A stretch of 64,000 nt of DNA from Lentisalinibacter salinarum (GCF_040706555.1 NZ_JAPDRH010000003.1:372001-436000); one strand, 5' to 3'; shown: positions 7,258-15,576, counted from the first letter of the stretch. Numbers and translations: made by a program. The notes: generated by a model from the sequence alone, not told the origin.

Positions 7258-9315
7258 CTACCGGCTTTCGATCATCCGAATCAGGCCATCGGCGGCGACC
7301 GCCCCTGTGGGCGTGACGATCAGCGGGTTGACGTCCAGCTCATGGATCCGGTCTGCGTTGGCGACGGCATAGGCTGCCAGCTTGTCTGCGGCATCGATCA
7401 CCGCGTCGAGATCGCCGGGGGTCCCACCGCGATACCCGGCGATGAGCGCAGCAACCTTCAGGCGGCCAATCGCCGCGACAATCTCATCCCGAGTCACCGG
7501 CAGCAGGAGCGAGACAGTGTCCTGCAACAGTTCCACGTTGACCCCGCCGCTACCGATCAGCATGGTCAAACCGAAGCCCGAGTCCTGGCTGAAGCCGACA
7601 ATCAGCTCGGCGATGGCCGGACCGACCATCTCCTCGACCAGAAGGCGATCGAAGCGCTCCGCCAGCCCTTCCGCGGCGTCCAGGAGCTCCGCGTCGGTCT
7701 CGATGCCGACGACGACGGCACCGGCCTCGCTCTTGTGCGCCAGCCCCTCGGCGATACCCTTGAGGACCACCGGGTAGCCGATTCCCGCCGCAACGTCGGC
7801 AACTTCGCACGGGATACAGACTCGGCCTTCAGGCACCGGAATACCGGCCGCAGCGAACTCCTGCTTGCTCTGCCACTCGTCGAGCAGGACGGACTCGCCG
7901 CTGCGTGACCGGGTTGCAGCCACGGGCAAGACCCGGGTCAGCGCACGTCGTGCCGCGCCGACGTCCGCCGCCGCGCGAATCGCGAACAGGCAGTCCTCTA
8001 TGCCCTGCATCGGCGTCAGACCGGCACCTTTGAGGCGCTCGCGGATCGTGTCGGACATCGTCTCCGGCAATGACGAGACGATGACGGCGCGGCAGCCGGT
8101 CGCTTCGACCGCCACCTGCAACGCCCGCTCGGCGACCTGCCAGCTGGCGTCGTCGTTGTCCTCGCCGGGCGGGTAATCGAGGACCAGCAGCGAGCAGGCG
8201 TAATCGTTCCCGAGAACCTCGGTAAAGCAGCGGGTCAGCTTGTCGATGTCGCCCCAGACGTAGAGGTGATAATCCAGCGGATTCGAAACGCTGACGTTCG
8301 GCCCGAGCAGCTCCTGCAGGCGTTTGGCACTCTCACGGGAGAACGGCGGCGTCGCGAGGCCGAGCCGTTCGGCGTTGTCGGCGACGATCGTCGCGTCTCC
8401 GCCCGAGCAGCTCAGGGATGCGACCGTCGCGTCGTGCAGCGGCCCGCCCTGGGAGAGGAACTTCATCGTCTCCAGGAATCGGGACAGCGTATCGCAGCGG
8501 GCGATACCCAGCCGGGTGAACAGCGCCGTGTAGAGCTCGTCGGAGCCGGCGAGTGAACCCGTATGGCTCATCGTGATCTCCGCCCCCCGGGCGGAACGGC
8601 CGGCCTTGTAGACGATGATCGGCACCCCCTTCTCGAGGGCGCGTATCGCCGCCCTGGAGAAGGCCGGGACATCGCTCAGCCCCTCGATATGCAGGCCGAT
8701 GGCCGTGACGCGCTCGTCGTCGAGCAGGGCATCGATGTAGTCGTGCATGCCGAGCGCGCTGCTGTTGCCGACCGAAATGACGTAGGAGAAATCGATCCCG
8801 CGGCGCTGCATCGTCAGGTTCATGGCGATATTGCCGCTCTGCGCGATCAGAGCAACGCCCCGCTCACAACGGCGGCCACCGTACTGGTCCGGCCACAGCG
8901 CGACGCCGTCCAGATAATTGAGGTAGCCGTGGCAGTTCGGCCCGATGATCGCCATATCGCCGGCCGCGCCTCTGAGCTCCCGCTGCAGGTCGGCTCCGAG
9001 CGCGCCGGTTTCGGCGAAGCCCGCCGCGAAACAGACGGCCCCCGGGGCTCCCGCGGCAGCGAGGTCCCGGATGATGTCGAGGGTGGCCTCCGGTGGCGCG
9101 GCAACGAAGGACGCGTCGGGCACACCCGGGAGGTCAGCCACGCTCGGCACGCAGGCGATGCCCGCGAGCTCCTCCCGTCGGGGGTTCAATGCCCACAGCT
9201 CGCCGGTGTAACTGATCTTGCGGCACTGGCGGACGACCTCCGCCGCGCTGTCGCCGCCGATGACGGCCACCGACCGGGGACTCAGCAGCCGCTTGAGCGC
9301 CTCCGCCTTACGCAC
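7258..9315 (-). CDS. ADP-forming acyl-CoA synthetase (acetate-CoA ligase family), likely quaternary-amine acid activation
   Basis: A 685-residue NDP-forming acyl-CoA synthetase. It has an N-terminal CoA-binding Rossmann domain (SPRSVAVIGGDS), two succinyl-CoA-ligase-like domains with the phosphorylated histidine H251 in SHTGSLAG, and a C-terminal ATP-grasp domain (from about residue 470, with YPVVLKG and ELIVGFSQDSGFG). Unlike PatZ/Pat it has no GNAT acetyltransferase domain. It is the last gene of the tight operon 13704-7258, 13 bp after caiD. In E. coli, carnitine and gamma-butyrobetaine are activated by the AMP-forming ligase CaiC and the CoA-transferase CaiB. Neither is in this operon, so this enzyme is the best candidate for that step (inference). 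Confidence 0.85.
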   Translation of the reverse strand: MRKAEALKRLLSPRSVAVIGGDSAAEVVRQCRKISYTGELWALNPRREELAGIACVPSVADLPGVPDASFVAAPPEATLDIIRDLAAAGAPGAVCFAAGFAETGALGADLQRELRGAAGDMAIIGPNCHGYLNYLDGVALWPDQYGGRRCERGVALIAQSGNIAMNLTMQRRGIDFSYVISVGNSSALGMHDYIDALLDDERVTAIGLHIEGLSDVPAFSRAAIRALEKGVPIIVYKAGRSARGAEITMSHTGSLAGSDELYTALFTRLGIARCDTLSRFLETMKFLSQGGPLHDATVASLSCSGGDATIVADNAERLGLATPPFSRESAKRLQELLGPNVSVSNPLDYHLYVWGDIDKLTRCFTEVLGNDYACSLLVLDYPPGEDNDDASWQVAERALQVAVEATGCRAVIVSSLPETMSDTIRERLKGAGLTPMQGIEDCLFAIRAAADVGAARRALTRVLPVAATRSRSGESVLLDEWQSKQEFAAAGIPVPEGRVCIPCEVADVAAGIGYPVVLKGIAEGLAHKSEAGAVVVGIETDAELLDAAEGLAERFDRLLVEEMVGPAIAELIVGFSQDSGFGLTMLIGSGGVNVELLQDTVSLLLPVTRDEIVAAIGRLKVAALIAGYRGGTPGDLDAVIDAADKLAAYAVANADRIHELDVNPLIVTPTGAVAADGLIRMIESR

Positions 9316-9328
9316 GGATGCCCGGCAC

Positions 9329-10114
9329 CTAGCGGCCCTTCCAGACCGGGTCGCGCTTCTCGGCGAATGCGCGGGCCCCTTCGAGCTGATCCTCGCTGGA
9401 ATAGAGCGTCTTCACGGTCGGGAACTCGCTGTTGATGATCTTGCGCAACGCATCGTGGAACTTCATGTTCTCTGCTTCACGCACCACTTCCTTGATCGCC
9501 GCGTAGACCAGCGGCGGTCCGGACTCGATCACCCGGGCCACCTCCCAGGCACGCTCCATCAGCTTGTCGGCCGCCACTACCTCGTTGACGAAGCCCCAGC
9601 GGTGCGCCTCCTCGGCATCCAGCCAGCGCCCGGTCAGCAGCATCTCCATCGCGATGTGATACGGGATGCGCTTCGGCAGCTTGATGGAAGCCGCGTCGGC
9701 CACGGTACCCGAACGAATCTCCGGCAACGCAAACGTCGCATGGTCGGCGGCGATGATGATATCCGCGCAGAGCATGATCTCGAGGCCACCGCCGCAGCAG
9801 ATGCCATTGACCGCCGCGATCACCGGCTTGTTGAAATGCTCGAGCTCCTGCATACCGCCGAAACCGCCGATGCCGTACTCGCCGTCGGCTTCTTCGCCGG
9901 AGGCGGCGGCCTTCAGGTCCCAGCCCGCGGAGAAGAACTTCTCTCCACCGCCCGAAATGATGGCCACCCGGAGGTCGGGACTGTCGCGGAAATCCGCAAA
10001 GATCTCCCCCATCGCGACGCTGGTCGCGCGATCGATGGCGTTTGCTTTCGGCCGGTCGACGATGACTTCGAGTACCCCGCCATCGATCCGAGTCCTGACG
10101 TCCTCTTTGCTCAT
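9329..10114 (-). CDS. caiD: Carnitinyl-CoA dehydratase / crotonobetainyl-CoA hydratase
   Basis: Crotonase-fold enzyme of 261 residues, the same length as E. coli CaiD. It shares the diagnostic blocks DRPKANAID, KFFSAGWDLKAAA and the exact C-terminus FAEKRDPVWKGR. The oxyanion and active-site region reads ICCGGGLEIMLCADIIIAAD. It hydrates crotonobetainyl-CoA to L-carnitinyl-CoA, or the reverse. The frame is open upstream through the next gene; the ATG at 10114 is preceded by a purine-rich AAGGGGGGG site. Gaps to its neighbours are 13-14 bp, so it is clearly part of the operon. Confidence 0.93.
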   Translation of the reverse strand: MSKEDVRTRIDGGVLEVIVDRPKANAIDRATSVAMGEIFADFRDSPDLRVAIISGGGEKFFSAGWDLKAAASGEEADGEYGIGGFGGMQELEHFNKPVIAAVNGICCGGGLEIMLCADIIIAADHATFALPEIRSGTVADAASIKLPKRIPYHIAMEMLLTGRWLDAEEAHRWGFVNEVVAADKLMERAWEVARVIESGPPLVYAAIKEVVREAENMKFHDALRKIINSEFPTVKTLYSSEDQLEGARAFAEKRDPVWKGR

Positions 10115-10128
10115 GTTCACGCCCCCCC

Positions 10129-11292
10129 TTATTTCTCGAGTGGCCGCAGCAGCGCGCGGCTGATGATGTGACGCTGGATCTCGGAGGTGCCCTCCCAGAT
10201 GCGCTCCAGGCGCGCATCCCGCCAGATGCGTTCCAGCGGCAGTTCTTCCATCAGGCCCATGCCGCCGTGGATCTGTATCGCTTCGTCGGCGACGAATGCC
10301 AGCATCTCGGTGGCTTTCAGCTTCGCCATGGCCATATCGGCATCGCTCACCGTGCCCTGATCGTATTTCCAGCCCGCCTCCAGGATCATCAGCTCGGCCG
10401 CCTTCATCTCGGTTGCCATGTCGGCAAGCTTGAACGAGACCCCCTGGAATTTGCCGATCGGCTGCCCGAACTGCTCGCGCTCGGCGGCGTACGCCACCGA
10501 GTGAGCGAAGGCCCGGTCCGCCCGGCCCAGGCAGGTCGCACCCACCTGCAGCCGGGTCGCACCGAGCCAGTCGTTCGCTACCTGGAAGCCCTCGTGCACC
10601 TCGCCCAGCACGTTCCCGGCCGGGATGCGGCAGTCGTCGAACTCCAGGATGGCGTTGGTGTAACCGCGGTGGGAGACGTTGCGATAGCCGTCGCGTACGG
10701 TGAAACCGGGCGTACCCTTGTCGACGAAGAAGGCCGTGATCAACGCGCGCTTGCCACGCGGGCTGTCTTCCTCGCCCGTCTTCATGAAAACGATGGAGAA
10801 CGTCGCGATGTCGGCGTGGGAGATGAAGTGCTTGGTCCCGTTCAGGATCCAGTCGTCGCCGTCGCGCTTTGCCGTGGCCTTCATGCCGCGCAGGTCGGAG
10901 CCCGCGCCGGGCTCCGTCATCGCGAGACAGTCCCACGTCTCCCCCGCGACACAGGGTTTCAGATATTTCTCCCGTTGCTCGGGCGTGCCGGCGCAGAGGA
11001 TGTTCGACGGCCGCGCCACGGACGTCCAGTGCAGCGCGTAATTCGCGCGGCCGAGTTCCTTCTCGTAGAGCAGCCAGGTCAGCGTGTCGAGGCCGGCACC
11101 GCCGAACTCCTCGGGGATGTTCGCGGCATAGAGACCCGTCTCGATGGCTTTCTGCTGGATTTCCCGGACGACATCCATATCGAGATGTCCGGTGCGCTCT
11201 ATCTCCGCCTCGTGCGGATAGAGTTCGTTTTCGACGAACGCCCGCGTCGTATCGACGATCAGGTGCTGTTCTTCGGTCAGTTCGAAGTTCAT
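10129..11292 (-). CDS. Acyl-CoA dehydrogenase, candidate gamma-butyrobetainyl-CoA dehydrogenase
   Basis: A 387-residue FAD-dependent acyl-CoA dehydrogenase with the three usual domains: N-terminal helical (1-120), middle beta (ITEPGAGSD-type motif read here as LAMTEPGAGSD) and C-terminal helical. The catalytic glutamate is present in RIWEGTSEIQR. E. coli CaiA, a crotonobetainyl-CoA reductase, lacks this short-chain-dehydrogenase-type site, so this protein looks more like an oxidising enzyme, for example gamma-butyrobetainyl-CoA to crotonobetainyl-CoA (inference). MNFELTEEQ at 11292 is the family start; the long upstream extension overlaps the next gene and was rejected. Electrons would go to electron-transfer flavoprotein, which is not in the window. 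Confidence 0.85.
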   Translation of the reverse strand: MNFELTEEQHLIVDTTRAFVENELYPHEAEIERTGHLDMDVVREIQQKAIETGLYAANIPEEFGGAGLDTLTWLLYEKELGRANYALHWTSVARPSNILCAGTPEQREKYLKPCVAGETWDCLAMTEPGAGSDLRGMKATAKRDGDDWILNGTKHFISHADIATFSIVFMKTGEEDSPRGKRALITAFFVDKGTPGFTVRDGYRNVSHRGYTNAILEFDDCRIPAGNVLGEVHEGFQVANDWLGATRLQVGATCLGRADRAFAHSVAYAAEREQFGQPIGKFQGVSFKLADMATEMKAAELMILEAGWKYDQGTVSDADMAMAKLKATEMLAFVADEAIQIHGGMGLMEELPLERIWRDARLERIWEGTSEIQRHIISRALLRPLEK

Positions 11293-11305
11293 TTCATCAA
11301 GTCCT

Positions 11306-12796
11306 TTATTGGCGCTGGCCGACGCTGCGGCCCGCCGTTTCAGGGACGGGCAGGGCGGCATGCGCAGTGGCGAGCTGCCGCAGCGCGGCTGACGCGTCGG
11401 CCGCGGCCTCCTCGACCCGGCCGCTCGCGGTATTGACGTGCAGGTACATGGCCTCGAGCGTCGCGAGCAGGCGGTCGTCTTCGGCCGCGTGCAGACGGTA
11501 GAAAACGTGCAGGCGCTTGCCGTCCGTCGCCAATACCTGGGCGGTGCTATACATCGACGCGCCTGCGACCACCTCGTCGAAGTACTGCGTATGCGTCTCG
11601 GCCGTGTACCAGCTGCAGCCGGCAGCAACGTATTCATCATGCATGCCGACCCGCCGCAGCAGTGCCTCGCAGCTGTCACTGAAAGCCTGTACGTAGCGGT
11701 ACTCGGTCATGTGCCCGTTGTAATCGATCCAGGCCGGCAGCACGGCGAGTTCCAGCAGCCGGAGCGGTCCCTGTCCCCCGGTCTGCGCAGCCGCGGGCGG
11801 CGCCCGTTCCCGCAGGTGGCGATCATGCGCATTCAGCGTCCGGCCGGCACCCCAGTCCCGCTCCTTGAGAGTGCGCAGGATGCCGACGAGGTTGCGATCG
11901 CGGATCGCCTCGAGCTCGCGGATGCTGTAATCCCCTGACTGGGCGTCGGACTGATCGGCGATCTTCGCGACCAGCGCCTCGTCGAGCTCCGGTACGTCCA
12001 TCAGTCTCGTCCACGGCCACTTGAGCGCCGGGCCGAACTGGCGGATGAAATGCGCCATCCCCTCCTCGCCCCCGGCCAGCCGGTAGGTCTCGAATAGCCC
12101 CATCTGCGCCCAGCGCAGACCGAAGCCTATCCGGATCGCATCGTCCACCTCGGCCGTCGTTGCGATGTCGTCCCGCACGAGCCACAGTGCCTCGCGCCAC
12201 ACGGACTCGAGCAGGCGATCCGCGATATGCGCGTCGATTTCGCGGCGTACCCTGAGCGGATGCATGCCGATCGAGGCGAGCAGGTCCATCGCGCCGGCGA
12301 CGATGGTTTCGTCAGTTTCCGGACCTGCGACCACCTCGACGAGCGGCAGCAGGTAGACCGGATTAAAGGGATGCGCCACCAGGATGCGCCCGGGATCCGC
12401 CGACCCCTGCCGGAGTTCGCCCGGTCTGAAGCCGGAAGTGGACGAACCGAGGATCGAATCCGGCGGTGCGGCCGCCTGGACCTCGGCGATGACCTCGTGC
12501 TTGAGCGCGAGGTCTTCGGGCACGCTCTCCTGGATCCAGTCCGCGTCGCGGACAGCGTCGGCCAGCCGCGTGCAGAAAGTCAGCTCGCCTTCGGGCGGGA
12601 GCGGCGCATCGGCCAGCGCCGGCAGGGAGCGCCGCGCATTGGCGAGCACCTCGGCAACCCGCTTTCCGGCTTCGGGATGCGGATCGCAGACGGAGACGTC
12701 CCAGCCGTGCAGCAGGAATCGGGCCGCCCAGCCGCCGCCGATGACGCCGCCGCCGAGCAACGCCGCCTTGCGGCGCCCCGGTGTCGCGGCGTTCAT
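11306..12796 (-). CDS. lcdH: L-carnitine dehydrogenase fused to betainyl-CoA thioesterase
   Basis: A 496-residue two-domain protein. The N-terminal part is a 3-hydroxyacyl-CoA-dehydrogenase-type enzyme with the NAD motif GGGVIGGGWA (15-24) and HPFNPVYLLPLVEVV near residue 142, as in L-carnitine dehydrogenases that oxidise carnitine to 3-dehydrocarnitine. The C-terminal part (about 340-480) is a hot-dog thioesterase with WIDYNGHMTEYRYVQAF. In characterised carnitine degraders such a thioesterase releases glycine betaine from betainyl-CoA. Its start overlaps the BKACE stop by 4 bp (ATGA), so the two are translationally coupled. The BKACE enzyme catalyses the step between the two fused activities. 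Confidence 0.88.
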   Translation of the reverse strand: MNAATPGRRKAALLGGGVIGGGWAARFLLHGWDVSVCDPHPEAGKRVAEVLANARRSLPALADAPLPPEGELTFCTRLADAVRDADWIQESVPEDLALKHEVIAEVQAAAPPDSILGSSTSGFRPGELRQGSADPGRILVAHPFNPVYLLPLVEVVAGPETDETIVAGAMDLLASIGMHPLRVRREIDAHIADRLLESVWREALWLVRDDIATTAEVDDAIRIGFGLRWAQMGLFETYRLAGGEEGMAHFIRQFGPALKWPWTRLMDVPELDEALVAKIADQSDAQSGDYSIRELEAIRDRNLVGILRTLKERDWGAGRTLNAHDRHLRERAPPAAAQTGGQGPLRLLELAVLPAWIDYNGHMTEYRYVQAFSDSCEALLRRVGMHDEYVAAGCSWYTAETHTQYFDEVVAGASMYSTAQVLATDGKRLHVFYRLHAAEDDRLLATLEAMYLHVNTASGRVEEAAADASAALRQLATAHAALPVPETAGRSVGQRQ

Positions 12797-13704
12797 CGCG
12801 GAGCCCGCTTCGTGAGCTCCAGTTTCTTGCGGACGGCCTCCGGACTCATTACGGTGGCGCCCAGATCCTCGACGATCCTCGCCGCTTTCTCGACCAGCTG
12901 TGCGTTGGTCGCCAGCTCGCCCTTGCTGAGGTAGAGGTTGTCTTCCAGGCCGACCCGGACGTTGCCGCCGGCCAGCACCGCCGCCGCGACGTAGGGCATC
13001 TCGTTCCGGCCCAGCGAGAAGGCCGAGAAGTGCCAGTCGGACGGTACGTTGCTGACCATGGCCATGAGAGTATGCAGGTCATCGGGCGCGCCCCACGGAA
13101 TACCCATGCAGAGCTGTACCAGGTGCGGCGCCTCGATGATGCCCTCGTCGGCGAGCTGCTTCGCGAGCCACAGATGGCCCGTATCGAAGGCCTCGATCTC
13201 GACGCGCACGCCGAGCTCCGTCATCCGCTTGCCCATGGCCCGCAGCATGCCGGGCGTGTTCGTCATGACGTAGTCGGCTTCGGCGAAGTTCATCGTGCCG
13301 CAGTCGAGCGTGCAGATCTCGGGGCGGCACTCCGCGACATGCTCGACCCGTTGCTCCGCCGACGCCATATCGGTCGCGTCTCCGGACAACGGCAATGGCG
13401 CGTCGGGGGAACCGAGCACCAGGTCACCGCCCATGCCGGCAGTCAGGTTGATCACGACGTCGGTGTCCGCGTCACGGATGCGCTCGGTGACCTCACGGTA
13501 CAGGTCGACGCTGCGTGAGGGCTTGCCGGTTTCCGGCTCGCGCACGTGACAGTGCACGATGGCGGCGCCGGCCTTTGCCGCCTCGATGGCGCTGTCGGCA
13601 ATCTCCTTCGGGGAGCGCGGCACGTGCGGTGACTTGTCCTGTGTGCCACCGGAGCCGGTGACCGCACAGGTGATGAAGACTTCGCGATTAATTTCCAATG
13701 GCAT
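12793..13704 (-). CDS. BKACE-family 3-dehydrocarnitine cleavage enzyme
   Basis: A 303-residue beta-keto acid cleavage enzyme (DUF849). The zinc ligands are visible as H51 and H53 in IVHCHVREP, with the late glutamate in VRVGLEDNLY. The family condenses a beta-keto acid with acetyl-CoA to give acetoacetate and a new acyl-CoA. Beside L-carnitine dehydrogenase the substrate is most likely 3-dehydrocarnitine, giving acetoacetate and betainyl-CoA. It is the first gene of the operon. GGGGG lies seven bases before the ATG at 13704, an acceptable ribosome binding site. Other BKACE substrates cannot be excluded from sequence alone. Confidence 0.9.
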   Translation of the reverse strand: MPLEINREVFITCAVTGSGGTQDKSPHVPRSPKEIADSAIEAAKAGAAIVHCHVREPETGKPSRSVDLYREVTERIRDADTDVVINLTAGMGGDLVLGSPDAPLPLSGDATDMASAEQRVEHVAECRPEICTLDCGTMNFAEADYVMTNTPGMLRAMGKRMTELGVRVEIEAFDTGHLWLAKQLADEGIIEAPHLVQLCMGIPWGAPDDLHTLMAMVSNVPSDWHFSAFSLGRNEMPYVAAAVLAGGNVRVGLEDNLYLSKGELATNAQLVEKAARIVEDLGATVMSPEAVRKKLELTKRAPR

Positions 13705-14051
13705 TGGGGACCCCCGGGATCAGTACGACTGTTCTGGACGGACAGCGTGCCCTCCGGGCAATGCGCTGTGCCGTTATCGCTGGGCGAGCGAGCGAGCCGC
13801 GGGCGGCGGCCACCAGTCGAGTACTTTTGTGTAGGGTCCTCGGATGAGCATGAGCACGCATCTCATCGATGTGTATTTCCACCATAGATGATCCGAATCG
13901 GGGTCACAAGGCGGAATCAGATGCCGGACTGCGAATCGAAGATCGCGACGTGAGCGACAGAATGCGCCGGGACTCGGATCACTTGCCGCCGAGGCCTGAC
14001 TCGCCGCCATCCGCCCGCCTGCGCTAGTATGAAGAGGCGAAAGGAGAGGAA
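13705..14051. promoter_or_regulatory. Divergent promoter region of the carnitine operon and Rieske oxygenase
   Basis: This 347-bp region separates two divergent transcripts and holds no convincing gene. An imperfect dyad, GATGAG at 13843-13848 and CTCATC at 13862-13867 with a 13-base spacer, is a possible operator. TAGTAT about 25 bp before the Rieske start is a possible -10 box without a clear -35. The Rieske gene has a strong AAGGAGAGG ribosome binding site. No regulator gene adjoins, so control must come from elsewhere. Confidence 0.35.
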
Positions 14052-15248
14052 ATGGCCACTGAATCCACCGAAATCAGGCCCCTGCGCAACCCCGAGAAAG
14101 TCGGCAGACCGCTTGCGCCCTGGACCTATCTGAATCCCGAAGTCCTCGATCTCGAGTACGACGCGTTTTTTCTGCGCCGCTGGCAACTGGTGGGCCATCG
14201 GAACGAAGTAGCCGAGCCCGGTGACTACGTGACGGTCGATTTGGGCCGCGACAGCGTGGTCGTGCTGCGCGGCAAGGATGGCGTGCTGCGGGCCTTCCTG
14301 AACGTCTGCCGGCACCGGGCTTCGCGGATATTCGAGGGCAAGGGCCATTGCCGTGGCGTGATCAAATGTCCTTACCATGGCTGGACCTACCAGCTCGACG
14401 GCTCCCTGCTCGGTATCCCCCGGGAAGAGAACTTCGCCCCGATCGATCGCGGCCAGTTCGGGCTGCACGAGATCCAGCTGGAGGATTTCCACGGGCTTCT
14501 TTTCGCGCGCGTCCGGGGCGACGGCCCGAGCGTGGCCGAGCAGTTCGCGCACACGGCTGAGTACTTCGAGCAGTACGACACCGGCTCCTACGTTGCCTGT
14601 GCAGAAACGGTGCGCCAGGTCTGGGACTGCAACTGGAAGGTGGCCTGGGACAACTATCTCGAGAATTATCATATCCCGGTCGGGCACCCCGGCCTGAATC
14701 GGCTGGTGGAAAGCACCGACGAGGGCGAAGAACTGACGAGCGGCCTGAGTTACGGCGTGTTCGCCATCCGGGACAAGCCGTCGAACGTCGATGCCGAGCG
14801 CCGTTACCAGGAACTGTTCCCCGCCTCGTTCGAGCGAATTCCGGAGGATCTGCACAATCGCTGGGTGCAGTTCGGCCTTGCCGGCAACCTCGGCATCGAC
14901 CTCTACCCGGAGCTGCTGGACATCTTTCAGATCATGCCGCTGGGACACGACAGGACGCTCGTCCGCGCTCTCTTCTACGGCCACCCGAACCCGACGCGCG
15001 CGGAGCAGAAGCTCCGGCACCTCAACCTCGATATCAACGGTTCCATCAACGACGAGGATCGCGACCTGTGCGAACGGGTACAGAAGGGCCTGGCGACGAC
15101 CGGCTACCGTCCCGGACCGCTGTCCTCAGAGGAGAGCGGTATCTGGCGCTTCCACGAAATGGTTCGCCGGCTCGTGCCGGTGACGACGCTGGACTCGCCG
15201 CCCGCCCTGGGGCAGGTCGCCGAAGAGAATCGCAGGCTCATGGAGTGA
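14052..15248 (+). CDS. Rieske non-heme iron oxygenase alpha subunit, quaternary-amine type
   Basis: A 398-residue Rieske oxygenase. The 2Fe-2S ligands are C86, H88, C106 and H109 (CRHRAS and CPYHGWTY). The mononuclear iron site has H207 and H212 in NYLENYHIPVGHPGL; an acidic ligand probably lies in DEDRDLCERVQKG. The residue three before H207, which shuttles electrons between the centres, is glutamate (E204) rather than the usual aspartate. A bridging glutamate is known from carnitine monooxygenase CntA. It is divergent from the carnitine operon, so carnitine, glycine betaine or a related betaine is the likely substrate (inference). The reductase subunit is not found nearby. An aromatic substrate cannot be ruled out. 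Confidence 0.85.
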   Translation: MATESTEIRPLRNPEKVGRPLAPWTYLNPEVLDLEYDAFFLRRWQLVGHRNEVAEPGDYVTVDLGRDSVVVLRGKDGVLRAFLNVCRHRASRIFEGKGHCRGVIKCPYHGWTYQLDGSLLGIPREENFAPIDRGQFGLHEIQLEDFHGLLFARVRGDGPSVAEQFAHTAEYFEQYDTGSYVACAETVRQVWDCNWKVAWDNYLENYHIPVGHPGLNRLVESTDEGEELTSGLSYGVFAIRDKPSNVDAERRYQELFPASFERIPEDLHNRWVQFGLAGNLGIDLYPELLDIFQIMPLGHDRTLVRALFYGHPNPTRAEQKLRHLNLDINGSINDEDRDLCERVQKGLATTGYRPGPLSSEESGIWRFHEMVRRLVPVTTLDSPPALGQVAEENRRLME

Positions 15249-15310
15249 CGCCGGGCCGGCGCCGCGCCTTCTGCGTAATCTATGAAGTAGCGGAGCGGGG
15301 GGATTGATTC

Positions 15311-15374
15311 GCCTGCTTCGCAGGCTCACTCTGCGGGCGGCTCGAACCCGATTGTCTGATATCGAGGGTTCGAA
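15311..15374. other. tRNA T-arm-like fragment and small hairpin beside tRNA-Ser
   Basis: Between the Rieske gene and tRNA-Ser there is a perfect hairpin (15311-15325, GCCTGC-TTC-GCAGGC). Further on lies a minus-strand T-arm-like sequence, CGGGG-TTCGAAC-CCTCG (15362-15378), which pairs as a 5-bp stem with a 7-base T-loop. The 15 bases TATCGAGGGTTCGAA at 15360-15374 occur in inverted orientation at 15446-15460, inside tRNA-Ser. No acceptor, D or anticodon arm accompanies the fragment, so it is not a working tRNA. It may be a remnant of tRNA duplication or of an integrated element. Confidence 0.5.
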
Positions 15375-15393
15375 CCCCGGTTCAGCGAAAATC

Positions 15394-15419
15394 AAAAAAA
15401 GGGCCGCGAGGGCCCTTTT
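15394..15419. terminator. Bidirectional intrinsic terminator between the Rieske gene and tRNA-Ser
   Basis: A 9-bp stem, AAAAGGGCC and GGCCCTTTT, closes a 5-base loop (GCGAG). The run of As on its left becomes a U-tract for minus-strand transcripts, and the Ts on the right serve plus-strand transcripts. It lies 10 bases after the 3' end of tRNA-Ser and would also stop read-through from the Rieske gene. Confidence 0.85.
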
Positions 15420-15428
15420 CTTGTTTTT

Positions 15429-15519
15429 TGGCGGAGAGGGAGGGATTCGAACCCTCGATAGGGGGTTACCCTATACATGAATTCCAATCATGCGCCTTCG
15501 ACCACTCGGCCACCTCTCC
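15429..15519 (-). tRNA. tRNA-Ser (anticodon GGA)
   Basis: A complete 91-nt class II tRNA with encoded CCA. The acceptor stem is GGAGAGG with CCTCTCC, the discriminator is G, and the anticodon stem CATGA/TCATG holds the loop TTGGAAT, giving anticodon GGA for UCC/UCU serine codons. A long variable arm (TAGGG...CCCTA) and the T-arm GAGGGTTCGAATCCCTC are visible. The strong terminator follows immediately. Confidence 0.97.
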
Positions 15520-15576
15520 GGAATTCTCGTCCCGCGGCGAAGCGGGCGCGCAGATTACTGCAGCGGCCCCGCCAGT

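Noticed and set aside
5861..7372. A 503-codon plus-strand frame across the MFS gene
   Set aside because: Gln/Arg/Asp-rich composition typical of the antisense of a membrane protein; it also crosses the intergenic gap.
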